Positions 11,647 through 24,242 of a DNA stretch of 57,158 nucleotides are shown here, in pieces. The position numbers and the translations under genes are program-made. Numbering within the stretch: position 1 is the stretch's first letter; each line of letters starts with the position of its first letter. Source of the DNA: Bigelowiella natans CCMP2755 (lineage: Eukaryota > Cercozoa > Chlorarachniophyceae); assembly GCA_000320545.1 (NCBI GenBank), contig ADNK01002827.1, positions 27,501 through 84,658 on the forward strand, in the 5' to 3' direction. The notes beneath the pieces were generated by a model. It saw only the letters and a list, made by a program, of their open reading frames with translations, made no database searches and had not been told where the DNA came from.

Positions 11647-14408
11647 ATGCAAGCGATCAAAACATTGAGAGCCATTACCAGTCTCTTCGTGCTCATCCAC
11701 ACCCTAAGCTTAACACCAAGGGGTAAGTATAGCTATGTGGTGCGTGAGAATAAAGCATGAAATGCGTTTGGCCTTTGTGTTGCGACAAAGACTTACGTCG
11801 TCGGAGTTCGTGTGCACGGGTCCTCCGTAGGCTAAGGGGAGGAGAGTCTCATGAGCTTGGCGTTGAGACGCACGCTTCGGACTTAAAGGTAAACGAGCAC
11901 TGTGCATGGTTATGAGGAAACTCATGGCACCACGTTGCTGTTTTTGCTCGAGTTACCGCTCCTCCGACAATAATATGTACTAAGTTATATCACTGACTCT
12001 TGCAGGAGAAACGACGTGTTCAGACCTCTGTGGAAATTGAAGGTAATGTCTACGTTAGTTATGTTGTGCTCCAGATAACTACATCCTCTCCTCGTCCACC
12101 CCCCCCCCCCCCCCCCTCCTTATCCTTCTCCTCGTCTCTGGTTCTACTCCTCCACGCATTTTGATATAGGATTCGGCAAGATCCCACGTGATTTCAAGCC
12201 ACTAGGTATTATCGTCATCATGATTACCATCATTATCATCATTATTATCACCATCATCGTAAGAACTGATACTCCATCTGTTTGCTGCTTGTGACCGTAT
12301 GAAATAGTGTCTATCGTATCAATCAACGCACATACGAGGATAGATGTTGTAAGCATGACTGTCGCAACAAGCCGCGAATACGACTCCCCTCCTCCACTAA
12401 TTTGCCCCTTCCATTAGAGATTATTCATAATGCGGAGACACTACAGAAGCCAGGCCATAACCAATTGAAAACGGCACTTAACGAAAGCACAACAAGCTTG
12501 TTATCGAATTCGACAGAGGGTCATAACTCTGAAGTCGCAAATATAACTAAAGCTCCTTTGAGCCTTCCTCCCCTCACGAAGGATGAGCATTACCAATCAC
12601 GAATGGAGGAGATTGGTAATGCTCTTGATGAGGGAATACGTAAAGCTGACGAAGAACGCCTTAAACAAAAGAGCAGGACAGGAGGAAATGAAAGTAAGTT
12701 TTGTTACAGAGGCTGACGTCAAGTAGAAGGCATATTATTTTTTCAATATTCGAAAGACGTTGCCAATAAAGACAACACCAATGTTCTGTCATATCGTAGC
12801 GATAAACATGCAAGCGCAAACCGTTGTGATTTAGCATGTTACACTAGATTGTATCTTCTCTTCATCTGAATGTCATCTTATCACATTATGGCCCCACTGC
12901 GTCTTGTTATTCATATTGTATTTTTATTTTTTTTAATTGTTTTAAAAATGACAAGATGGCAGGAGCACGAAGATGGGCTTAGAAGTAGAGGTGCGCGAAG
13001 GAAAAAAACAGAATATTGAAATCTAACATACATTTATCATTACGAAACACACTCCTCCAGCACAAGAAGTGCTTGTTAGCAAACAACTTAGTCGATATTA
13101 TTAGTGCTGTTGATACTTCGGTCAGTATATTTTTGTTTCTAATTTATTATTCAAGTGTAAAGGCAGCTAAGATCACAATCGTTGATAATCCAGGAACAGC
13201 CATTCGAATATGACGACGATATGGAGGGGAAAGATATGGATAGTCATTTTTCTCATCTTTCTCCCCCCTCCCCCAAAGCAAAGAAGATCTTGGTGCGCAG
13301 ACTGGAAGGTGATGGACCTTGCGATTATTTTACATGCCACCCCCTTCTTTATCAACTCGGTCTTAAAAAACACTTCGATGATGAAATATGATAAAACGAT
13401 AATGACAAGAAGGTGCGACGTGCAGAGTGTATAGTCCCATACAGATAGTATACAGCACTATTGTGCGATTACCCTGTCAGTGTGCGAAGTAATGTGTCAT
13501 CGCCACTTTGTGGTTATTTTCATGTAGTATCATTGCTAATAATATGTACATGCACGCATCATCAGCTGTGCCTCTGGACAACGATAGGGTGCCAAAATCA
13601 CAGGTAGTAATATTGACGATGCGGATCCGTTAAAACTACGAACAAGTGTCTGAATTTTCCACACTTCTAACACACGCGCGCTAACTATTTGTGTGCGCAC
13701 AAAAGTGTGATGAATAGTTTCTCCCTCATATTATTAGTACGATTATCCGATATGGGAGCTTCAAGATGTGGAAGGTCTTAGCGTAGGATGCACGGCGTGC
13801 TTGTTTGCATGTATGCGTCTCTTCGAACACATTATGGCCAGTCAATCGATGAGAGGCCAATACTCTTGTGATGTTACAATAGAGCTTCATGCAATCTATG
13901 GCTGGCATCTTCTATTTCTATTTTGTTGTCTTCGAAATCATTTGAAGTCACTCCCTATTCCTTCCTCTCTTTCTCCTCCTTTGTGTCCCCATGATCCTTC
14001 CCTGTCCACTTCCTTTCCTTATCTACGTATGTCTTTGTTTATCTGCGCTTGTCAGAGCCGAAGTACATTGATCGAAAGCAGGATCTTACAGCACAAGAAC
14101 AAGTAAGCAGTAGCAGCAGTAGTAGTATTTATAGTAGTTGTATTGATACCGACGAGGAGCTACAGACCGTGCTTGTTACCAGACATACATAAATGTGTTT
14201 GTGGAGTAATTAACTCGCTCATCGTGAATGACGTAGTTGTGTATGTGCTGCTTGTGGTGTGATAGATGATGTACGATTTCGACGGTATTGGGCTCGATTC
14301 AGATGTGATAGGTTTGGAGACTGCAGTATATATCTCTTCCCCTTTCTAGTATATGTATAGAGGACGAGGCAGTTGTTTCGAAAGACACTTTGTGATGACT
14401 GCAGTTAA

Positions 14409-14446
<38 letters not shown>

Positions 14447-14869
14447 ACACACACATCTATATGAACATTGAAAGATGGAAAGAGGGAGAGGGTAATGCAT
14501 TCATGTACTATTACTTGACTATCATCATCCTCATCAACACATTGCTGTTAATAATACTGCTAATAATAGCCGGAGATCCACCTGCGACGCGCGAGGAAGG
14601 GTCATACACTTCAGCACCACTTGAACATCGTCATCAACATAACTGCTACTTGTAAAAATCTGATGTCGTGATCGTATATCACACGTTCTCTCTCACGAAT
14701 CGCCATCTTACTGTATTTTTCAACTTCGAAATGCCGCAAACAGCTACTACAACGACTACGCAATGGATAACTCCGATATTAGAGAGGTGGTGCTCGGCTT
14801 TGTTTTTTTTTATACTTTTCCTGACCTTCCTCTGCAGGAGATATGTAGAAAATATATATCGTAAGTATT

Positions 14870-14901
<32 letters not shown>

Positions 14902-16315
14902 CACGCATGCATGAGATACGTGTGTAGAGATAGAAATAGGGATCATACCTACCTTCTCCGTGCTGTCTTCAATATACCATGTCAGGAGGAAATAAGGAGG
15001 GAGGAGGAAGATAATATAATGGCTGAAATTGGGTGATGGAAAGACAATATGTTATTATTTCTCTTACTTCATACCATTCATGTAATGTGATACAGATACG
15101 AGCGCGTAAATTTTACGGAAGAGGATTTCAGGAGCCTCTCCCATTCTCGTCTTCCCAGTGATAACAGGCGAAATCTCCATGGGGGGGGAGAGGAAGAGGA
15201 CACTCTGCTAAAAATCAACGCAACTTATGTGCACGGAAATGAGAAAGATTGCGAAAATACAAACAGCAATTGCGAGGGAAGTGACGGCGCCAATGCCGTA
15301 CGAATTGATTCACAAGATTACAAGGGCCACAGGAATGACCATTCGAGCTATATTCTAGGGGAAAATGTCTTTGAATATGATCCAGGAGATGTGAGATGGG
15401 TATTACTTCACGTGTCGTTGTGACTGCTTTGTTTCAAGATTCGCTATTTTGTTAAACAGTAGATTGACAATGAAATGAGTCTCCTGATACATGCTAATTT
15501 TCCATCCTTATAGTTACCGCTTAACCCCGAGAATGAAACAGCTAACAGCATCCTTCGAGAGCAGAATCTGAACTTAATCGGTGATGATGATATGGACGAT
15601 GACGAGGGACCTCAATATCAATGGAAACGGCAGGGAGGGTTGCGTATAGACGATGATCAGTCGGAAGAAGAAGAAGGGGGGGGAAATGCTCCTGTAACCT
15701 CCAAAATGCACTGTCTCCGAACGTAAGTTGTGATAGCATAATAATATGTTAATTTATACAGTGGTATGGCCGGAGGACTGAATGATATTGTTTACCGTGT
15801 TTTTAGACATGCCCATCTTCCGTGAGGAAATGTGCACCCCAATTGTAGGCTTTGAAACGGCCTTTGGGAATCACATCTCACCCACATTATTGATATTAAT
15901 TTCTGGTAATCATTTGATGAAAATTATTCCTCGCTTTTCCAGAATTGACCGCGAAACGTCTGCGGAGTCGTGGAGTGAGGATTCTATCCAGTCTAAGCTG
16001 TCGCTAGTAGAGGAAAGACTAGCGCAAGAAGAACGCAATAGACTGGGGAAAATGCGCTTGAAGTCTCACTCTCGCCCCACCAAATTGGAGAAAGAAAAGG
16101 GGAATGCCGCAACTCCCAGCCGTAGCAATATCGGCGATGAGCAACATAGCAGTCTAAGAAAGCAAGAGAATAATAATAACGAGATACATTCTATGGTGGA
16201 AAGTCTCACATTAAAGTCACATGACGATGGCGATAATACTGACCCCAGAAGACGTCACTCTCTGAATGTAAACAGTTTTTTGTGTTTTCGTCATGCGGAA
16301 AAATCAATTTCTTGA
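11647..16315 (+). CDS. Unrecognised 611-residue protein with N-terminal signal sequence (17 exons)
   Basis: Exons: 11647-11722, 11791-11888, 12006-12042, 12170-12205, 12418-12693, 12956-12990, 13061-13120, 13194-13308, 13566-13603, 14058-14102, 14266-14311, 14570-14600, 14744-14786, 14838-14860, 15096-15390, 15514-15722, 15943-16315. The summed length is 1836 bases and every junction keeps phase, which is strong support for the chain. The first exon reads 'MQAIKTLRAITSLFVLIHTL', a hydrophobic signal or anchor sequence. The rest is hydrophilic and acidic with Asp/Glu runs ('DDDMDDDEG', 'SEEEEGGG') and a charged coiled-coil-like tail ('SLVEERLAQEERNRLGKMRL'). No catalytic or binding motif is recognised. 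Secretion or a luminal, type II membrane location is inferred from the N-terminus only. Some short exons (14570-14860) are the least certain. Confidence 0.6.
12101..12117. repeat. Poly(C) tract
   Basis: Homopolymer in the intron before exon 4 of the signal-peptide gene. Poly(C) runs recur before acceptors here (4937, 7990, 34142). Confidence 0.9.
14410..14454. repeat. (CA)n microsatellite
   Basis: Intronic, in the signal-peptide gene. Confidence 0.97.
14871..14899. repeat. (CA)n microsatellite
   Basis: Starts about ten bases after a GTAAGT splice donor at 14861 in the signal-peptide gene. Confidence 0.97.
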
Positions 16316-17601
16316 GAGCATTGAGTTTTCCTCGTAAATATCTTTGTTCAATTTGTTCATCGATATCGATAATTCATACAGAAAATCATATTTCAACCCC
16401 GTCCATAATTATCGAAATCTAAAAAATATTTCAATATTTTCCTACGGTTGATATTATTTCGAGTAAACTATTCGTGCTGTTATTTTGACGTCATTTCATC
16501 TATAATGAACCAAGTACCCAAACTCTTACCTAAAACTATGGAATGTTTGCCCCAATAATGGAGACGAGAGCTGTTTCAAAAAATACTTCATTTTCGATAT
16601 TTTGTCTTGATTTTTCACTTACGATGCAGGTAATCATAGGGGGGGAGGAGGAGCTTTTGTAGTTGCGCCTCGATTGAAGCATTGAAGCTTTGGGCGAAGC
16701 ACCTACATGACAAAACACAAACTGACACAGTAGATCATGATTCCATGCCTAGATGCCTAGATGTTTCTCAGTCCATCAGTGGAATTTTGGTGACAACATC
16801 GCGTCTGTGAGTTTAGAAGTAGCGAGCGCGCGGGACTAACTTGATGATCATCTAGATCATCCTGCAGCCAGAAATCTCAGCTAGCGGCACTACACTAGAT
16901 CTCGCATGCTAGCTAGCATGATCTATCAAGCTAGCTAAATGATGTCCGAACTAGCGAAGTCTAGAAGTGCCAAGGCAAAATGGCGGAAGGAGCTTGCTAG
17001 CTTGCGCTAACTATCTAGATGTTCTTCCCTGTCGCTAGCTTGTGCGCCTTCGCAAGCATTTGACAGCTACACGTAATGCTCAGGCATTAGATTCGCTTCT
17101 CTAGATGCTTACTAACATGAAGACTACTGGTGTCTAGGTGCAATGCGCCTCATTGATTCCGTGCAAATGTACGCGTTGCATTGCATTGGAAAGCTGCAAA
17201 ATTGCATGACAAATTGCGACTAACAACTTTAGAATTGGCTAGCTGGCATGTTGTAATATCGTTTTGTAGATGTAACTGTAGCTTAAAAAGTGGCCATGGA
17301 GCATCATTAAAATCGTGCAAGTTAGTCAAAGGTCTTCGTCAATATCTTCGGATGCATGTGACATAGAGGCAGTAACCTCATGAGTGGAAATATGTTCGTC
17401 TTCTGATGGAACCTCTCATAAATAAATACAGACTTTTTCTGCTGGGAAATAAGAACCATGGAGACCCATCACTGTTACTTGCCATCAAAATCGTCTTGCA
17501 AATTTACTCTGCTGGATACCAGTATAACAATTTAATAAGAATTAGCTGATAGAAGTTGAAATTTTGTCACCTTAGAGGCCTACGACGATCGCTGTGTTAG
17601 G
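16316..17601. other. Intergenic spacer, CTAG/GCTAGC-rich at 16740-17120
   Basis: No coding signal. CTAG occurs densely, often as GCTAGC or CTAGATC, with CATG and TGCA words. The flanks (16316-16700) are AT-rich. Confidence 0.65.
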
Positions 17602-19985
17602 CTAAGGGAGTGTGGCTGATTGGAAAAATCCGGTGCTTTCTCCAAAATAATGTTCAGGAGTCTGCAAATATTTAATTCATATTGATTCGGATCGAAATCA
17701 ATATCTTATTTTAATATAATATAGCAAGGCTTGATCAGATAAACTGCGAGATGTTGTAAATGGAAGTATATTTTTTAATTAAAGGTTGACTTTTGTGTTC
17801 TACATATGCTTACGGTTACCTTTGGAGGAACCTTAGGGACCAAAATGTCTTCACCTGATGAAGAAATGGAAATAATTTGTATGGTTTAGAAAAGGAAATT
17901 ACAATAAATTGAACATAGATCTAATATATTACCGTCTCTTGTCTTTCCATGAATGTAGTATTTGATAGAGCATGAGTGCATGAAGTAAAAAAGTAGGGGT
18001 ATCAAAGATGAAAATTGAATAGTAAAGAGTTTCTAGCACCTCAATGGAAACCCATCCCTTGATTGGTTTGTTTATACGAGCTCTGTTTCTGACAATCTCT
18101 ATGACTGTCACCTATATGGGCATAGGATCTCTATCAAGAGAAGCTACTAGTTTTGCACATATAATTACTTGTGTCCCAAATGGAATACATTCAATCTGCT
18201 TGGTTTCAAAGCTTCTTCCTTCCCTAACTGCAGCACCATCATCGTGAACTACTACATGAAGTCCCTGAAACAACAACTCGTCAACCACCAACATTATAGA
18301 TTCACTACGTAATGCAGTACAAGAACTGGCCCTAGCTCAACATCGAGCTTGTTTAGAGTAAGTTTTCCGTCTACAACTTTGTCGTTTACTTTTTCAAATT
18401 CTTGACTAAGCAGCAAATAAGTTTATCTTCTTGTTCTTGTTGAGATCATTGTGTTGATATACTAAACCTCAATTCCACGTAACGACTAGAAAGATCTGTG
18501 AAGAGTTTCTTCTGAAATATCCGTAATATAATGAAAATTCAGTTTGATCGGAGTATTATATGGCCTAACCTGGCTGCCTAAAGTCTTAAGAACAATTTGT
18601 CTCGTCTCTCCGGGATACCTGTGCAATTTCGACGTCAGGCATTACTTCGTGATGTTGTATAGCTTACGAGGCAAGAAGCTTAGTGAGGTCCTTGTCCAAT
18701 TCCGCGCTATGTGATCCAGGGCATAAGTTAAGTCAAACTTTGATTGAAGAAACGGATTAAACCTGTGCTTTTCAAATGTATCCTTACAAGCTTCGACCTG
18801 TCTGTCTATGATCAAGAACAAACTAAAACACTTAAATAATTTCACCTTTTTTTCGTTCCTCTCAAGTTTCTTTGTGAAAGTCAATTTTTCGACCTATAAG
18901 GTTATCCGATATTTAAGGTTCTCTTGCACGCGACGATTATGGCGTTGACCTGGCCATTTTTCAAGTGGATTTTGTGAGTCTCCTTCAGTTTCCGAACTTT
19001 TCCAAGATAGTAGCTGAAAAATCTTAATTAACTAACACATGTTCGATAATAAATTGAGATATTACGAATAGTCTTCTCTCATTTTCTGACGATCCTTAAG
19101 CTTATTTTCTATTTCCTTGGCTTTTTGTGCTCGCTTATCCAGAGGAGCTCGTACTTCTACATGTAATGATTTCCATATGACCTCTGAGTGAACGAATGTA
19201 TTGTGACTACCTTTGCGAAGGCCTTCAACAATCTCCAAAACTATTTCATTATCACGTTCAAATCATTGTGGCACGAAGGTGTTGAGAAAAATATCAAAAC
19301 CTTCAAACTTCGAGAAGTCTTCAAGTTTTTTCTATTGAGAAAGCTTTTTTAATGGATATAATGAAAATTGAAGATGTGAAATATTTGGTTCGTACTTCCA
19401 ATACAGATATTTGTTCCATTTTTGGATGGGACGGATTTAGTTTTGCAACTGCAGACTGCTTGGCTCTGCGAACATGACAAATTAAAACCTAATAATGAAT
19501 TTATGCAATGAAATTTACGATAAATCGAGAGTAGCTGAAGCTGCGGTGAAGATAGCCTCCGAGATTTTCTTCATAAAAGCACATATTTATGCAGGATGGC
19601 ACTGGTAGGTTTGGCTAAGAAATTTTGCTTTGCCTCAAAACATACATCGAATTTCTCGAGTAGAGCTTCAATTCCTTGCTTATAAATAAAGAACTTCTCC
19701 ACTCTTCAAAATAATTATTAGACGTGATCAATAAATTTGATCAGAGATAAGGATATTGATACAAATTTTAGAGCATGCAATTTGTCGAAAGCATGATTTG
19801 TCGAGGATGAAATAGCGGCTCGAGTTGTAATAACTACTTTGCTGCAAAGTTAACGTCATCAACTGTCCCGCTATGGTACCTACCCACGGTCTATACCACA
19901 CAAGTAAGGAATGATCATGACGATAATGTCCGAATGGATCAACCTGTTGGATGACCCTTTTGCTTCTCTTCAGCATTCCTGACAT
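17602..19985 (-). CDS. BAR-domain protein with C-terminal SH3-like domain (about 386 residues)
   Basis: Start at 19985 ('MSGMLKRSKRVIQQ'), about 19 exons, stop TAG at 17602. The chain runs 'TVGRYHSGTVDDVNFAAK', 'VEKFFIYKQGIEALLEKFDV', 'AIFTAASATLDLS', 'VLEIVEGLRKGSHNTFVHSE', 'EVRAPLDKRAQKAKEIENKL', 'KDRQKMREDYS', 'YYLGKVRKLKE', 'KLERNEKK'. This matches the amphiphysin-type BAR pattern (V..PL, then K.R....DY, then K..RNE.K). An SH3b-type domain follows: 'GLHVVVHDDGAAVREGRSFE' (exon 18264-18169), 'IPFGTQ', then exon 18111-18040 'RARINKPIKGWVSIE'. BAR dimers bind and curve membranes. Introns are short (about 45-130 nt) and AT-rich. Two apparent in-frame stops, near 18113 and 19262, fall inside 57-60-nt introns with matching phase. 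An alternative ATG at 20045 is in frame. Confidence 0.75.
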
Positions 19986-21217
19986 GTTATCTGTTCTGTT
20001 GTTGTCTCCATAATTACCGTAACAAGCCTGTTTTCCATGTCGCACCCAAAATATTCAGGCCCTTTCCACCGTACAGTGAGATCTTGTGTTGCCATGTGCA
20101 GTCCAGGATTGCACCCGAGACTCCACCAGAGGACCAGGTGCAGAGGTGATCACAGAGTGTCTCGATGAGAAACAACAAACTGCATTTCATTCTCTCTGCC
20201 ATCAATTAGAGGATCGTTGATGTCACTTTGACACCAAAGCGATTTTTCCAAGTGCAACTGGGCAAAGAAAGAGAGCGCACGATGCAGGTGTGCTGGTGTG
20301 CCAGCGTGGTTCGTTGGAAGTGCAAAAGAGTCTGTGTCCGATGCTCGTGTGATCGTGTGCGCACTTTCACTCACAAGCGCGGACAAATGAAAGAGTGAAC
20401 GTGAGAAAACTGTCCACAAAAAGAAAACATTGTGGTCGGACAACGCACACTCCACCCACCTCTGGACCTGGCCACCCAGCACGTCTGGACACGCTGGCAT
20501 GGCCACCTAGCTAGCTAGCCACTGAAGTGGACGTGTCAAGCTGGCAAGCTGTAACACTGGAACACTGAGTGAGTTCTGTCAGTGCAGTTCACCACTGGAG
20601 CAGTTTCAGTTCTAGGGTTTCGTGCACGCAACAGCAGTGCGTTGTGGAGTTCTGGAGTTTGCACAATCACACGCACGTGTTTCATGCGTTGTTGCGTTGC
20701 TCGCACTGTGGAGTGACATCTTTGTGTAACGTGTTCGTCGATTCACCCAATTTGTGCGGTTGTGCACATGAAATTGCACCTCTCTGGCTCTGGGCTAGCT
20801 GGCCCTTCGTGCGCACGTGCACTTGCCACTGTCTGAGCCAAGCATGGTAGAGCAACGTTTCAACAGAACAAAGTGTGTTCGAGAACAGCTCATAAGTGTC
20901 TAGATGTCTAGATGTGTGCACGAGGCTTCGGCTTGAATCAAACGACATGTGACCTCAACTGTTTCATCGTTTGCGAATGCTTTCTGGCGTGACCGCGCGC
21001 AGTCTAGTAGTCACGGACAATGACAGCTGACAGGATAAAGAGATCGACCTTGCTTGTGCAACTGCTGGTCTCGATCCTAGTTCATTTTCGTTCATTTTGA
21101 ACACAAGATCATTTCAGCTGTGACACGCAACAAATTAATTTTTAATTCTACATTTTAAACGAATCGAAGCTTCACATGTCTGCAACTTAATGTTCAAATT
21201 CTTGGTTTACATTGCCA
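19986..21217. other. Intergenic spacer
   Basis: No supported exon. A CTAG cluster lies at 20507-20520 and the segment 20150-21000 is rich in TGTG, CACT and TGCGC words. Open frames on both strands here (for example 20150-20506) lack splice or domain support. Confidence 0.55.
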
Positions 21218-24051
21218 TCAAAGTGATGGTGCGTTTTCATCAAGCTCGAGCCCATAATTGTCTTCCTCTACTCCCATTCCCACAACCTCTTTGTCCCTAA
21301 AATTGCCTGAGACTATTTTCTCCGTTCCTTTTAGTGAGCATTGTTTTTCCTTTCCAAGTTCGATCTTTGTTTTCTTTTTGCTATTTTCATTTTCGTGAAT
21401 AGGGAAACTATTTTTACGCTTACTTTTGTGAATTTCTTGAGAACGACCTTTCTCTCCTACACCACTGGAATTGGGACAAGAATCTTTACTATTCTTTGGT
21501 TGTGGCTTCCGGTTATGTTCGACATCAATATCTTTATTTTCTTTACTTTCGCTCATTGTTTTGAAGGCGCCTTTCCTATCTGATTTTTTTTTAGAGTCTT
21601 CAATTTGATTTTTATCTAGACTGTCTGGTTCCTGCTTTTCTTCAATAGAATCTCCGTGGTTGCCAATACCGTTGACAACCCCCTCTTGAACTTCTGACTT
21701 TGAGGGAGATCGATCATTGTTTGAATCGAATTCATCTAATGTCATCTCTTTTGGGGGATTTGGGTAAGTAAATTTAGATTTTTCCCCAATGGACTTTTCT
21801 CCACTAGATTCCCTATCAATGTTGCTGCTTGCACTCTCTTGTACACTACCATTCGTTGTTTCGTGATTTTCCTTTCCCACAGATGCCTACCAATTGTAGA
21901 AGTTGTTCACGGACAGTTTGCATCACTACTTAAATTGTTTACTTTTTTGGAGTTCGCACTCTCCTCAAGACCATCCTGAAATATTTCGATACCTACCAAA
22001 TTCAATATGTGAAGAGGTAGAAAAGTATTTAGTGTTAAGAAGTACCCCCATCAAATTGTTGACTTCCTTTGGAACCTGAATGCTGCATGTCTAAGTGTAT
22101 ATCTTCATCCTTGATAGCAAAAATGCTATTAATGGAATGAGCCTCATTTCCCTTCACGTTCGAAAAGTATCCGACAGTATCGCTATGAATTTGTTTTCCA
22201 TCAATTGTGGCCACCATTGTGGGAACATCCTTCCTCGAAGAATTTTCATTTATTAGAGAATTTATCCCATCCTTATGGTTTTTCGGATTCGGACGTGAAA
22301 AATTGAAGGGAAAGATATCTGCATTCTTTGAAACCGCGTATGTCTTGTTTTCCAAAGCTGCCTGAGGCGCAATTTCGCTGCTTTTTTTTTGCATTTGCTG
22401 TAAAAGTTGATTATGTTGTCGAAGGCTCATATGGGAAGGGTTTCCCGTAGCTACTTGTTGTGAAGTCTGCTGAGACCCTCTTTGAGAAGATTCAGATGCG
22501 CCAGTCTTAATCATTTTTGTATTTCCACTCGCATTTAAGCGTTTCGTACTATGAGCAACATGATTCACAATAAAAGTACATCGTATTGCCTATGAGTGGA
22601 AATTGACCTGGAAGATGACTTTCCATTTTCAGTTCGTGGGATAATTTGAGAAGGGGGAAATTCCCTTTGTGATTGGTGCCCACGCTTTATGAATAAAAAT
22701 ATTAGAATTTGAAAATGTGATAGGTTATAGACACGTTTACCCTTAGTCCGGGAATAGCGAACCAATCTTCTGTTGCTCGTCGAAGAGCAGCACCAAGTGC
22801 AAAATGTAGGGATCTGACCATAAAACTTTATCCATTGGCAAAATAAAATACTTGAGGATGTAAATGTGTAACCTATAAGCCTCTCGCAACCATCCGCTCC
22901 TTAATATTAATAATCGGAAGGGAGAGATGTTTATTTCTTTCTAAAGGCTGGGAAAATGATGTCTACTTGATTCTTTCCACAAGTTCACATAGAAGAAAGA
23001 TTCCATCGCCTTCAGGAACTGAGACCATAATATAATTTCACATATTTACCTTCTTATTGGTTGAAGGCGGCACTTTTATTTATTTAACCTCTTTCTAAAG
23101 TTCCGTATATTGACTCAAGAACCACACTATTACCTGATAATGAACTTACTCTAAAAAATCATTTTGCGACGAAATGATTAATAAGATGTAGCAAACCGCT
23201 ATTAACGCACTGAAATTTTCGACCATCAAAATGATACCTTTTAGTAAGAATTTTTGAATTTTGAAACAGATAATTTGTGAAGTATTGAAAGTCCGATGAA
23301 GCAAAGCATGTAGAGATAATCAGATTTAAAAAAAATTACCATCTAACTGGCATGGAATCGTAGATTGACATCTCATTTACTGACGCGTTTTGAAGAAGCT
23401 GTGCCTTTGTAAATTTGATCAATGAGTCATCAAAGAAAATAATTGTTATTATAGACTCGAATGTACAGTCATATCTTGCTACCAGCCAAAATGCTGAACC
23501 ATCAGTCGGGCGGATGACAACGATCTGACCTTAATGATTTGAACTCTCATGAGATAACTCAATATACAGATATGTGGTTCTCTCGGTACCTTGTATTAAA
23601 TTCTTCAAGCTAGAGAGTGGTTGAAAGTGAAGATCTTTAATCGTTTCGCGGCACTAAAAATCACAACAATTTGTATTTTCCTATGTGACATTGTTTGTTG
23701 GTACCTGCAGCCATTGCGCAGCTGCTTGAGGTATCCTTGATTTGTTGAATTGGTTGTCGATAACGGACTCGATTATAGTCTAAATAATAATGTCATCATT
23801 TCCAATATTCCTATCAACGAAGGTTCGAAACCAGTTTACAATTTTTCATTACTTCGGCATCAAATTTAATCCAGTCATCGTGGAAAAAACCGCCCCTATC
23901 AACATATATAATACTTCGAATGAGAAACCTTGTTTTTTATGGAAACTTTTAAGTCCTCGCTTGAAAATTGAATCAAAGAACTACAAATTAAATCCATCTT
24001 ACTTCTGTCCTCTCAGAGCACGAATTTTGTCATTGTCATTTTTCCGATGTG
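21218..24051 (-). CDS. Unrecognised, probably nuclear protein (5' end not found)
   Basis: Phase-consistent exons: 24051-24003, 23895-23853, 23779-23705, 23653-23590, 23529-23340, 23237-23197, 23072-23050, 23018-22967, 22936-22873, 22813-22741, 22684-22608, 22548-22046, 21992-21943, 21886-21218 (TGA). A compact segment reads 'GQIVVIRPTDGSAFWLVARY' then 'IIFFDDSLIKFTKAQLLQ', with alternating hydrophobics, a W and an FDD turn as in Tudor/PWWP-like barrels; this assignment is only suggestive. Next comes 'SGWLREAYRSLHFALGAALR' followed by 'RATEDWFAIPGL', which looks conserved but which I cannot place. The C-terminal about 400 residues are disordered, Gln/Ser-rich, then Lys-rich ('KRKNSFPIHENENSKKKTK'), suggesting a nuclear location. 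Introns are short. The start codon lies upstream of 24051 and was not identified. Confidence 0.55.
22726..22799. repeat. 74-bp segment, original copy of a dispersed duplication
   Basis: Covers most of the exon 22813-22741 and its splice donor in the unrecognised nuclear-protein gene. It recurs at 24564-24638 with one extra base. Confidence 0.9.
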
Positions 24052-24117
24052 CTGAAACATGAGAAATTTTAAATGAACACGCTTCCAGGGCGTAAGTAAA
24101 GTGTTGTATGTACCACT

Positions 24118-24242
24118 TCCAGACTGGGCTGACGATTGTGCAAGCCCATTCAACTCCACAGACGGCATTACAGGTCAGGACCTAACAGAGGATGACCTGG
24201 TGGCTGGTGGCGGGACCTTTTTTGAGTTGGGTTTTGAATAAG
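24118..24242 (+). other. Exon-like orphan fragment on the plus strand
   Basis: After a plausible acceptor (CTTCCAG), a frame reads '..DWADDCASPFNSTDGITG' then 'DLTEDDLVAGGGTFFELGFE' and TAA. It looks like the acidic C-terminus of a protein, but no upstream exons on this strand were found. It may be a gene remnant or chance. Confidence 0.25.

Noticed and set aside
11791-11888. 'VLRRLRGG' in the signal-peptide gene as a ubiquitin C-terminus.
   Set aside because: The preceding exon encodes a signal sequence, not a ubiquitin fold, so the match is only to a few basic residues and two glycines.
18112-18114. TAG apparently interrupting the SH3-like domain, suggesting a pseudogene.
   Set aside because: A 57-nt intron (18168-18112) with GT-AG ends and matching phase removes it and gives a better domain alignment ('IPFGTQ' joined to 'VTVIEIVRNRARIN').
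19230-19290. TGA inside the BAR region.
   Set aside because: It falls in a roughly 60-nt intron starting GTTTTGAT and ending AAATAG; phases on both sides agree.
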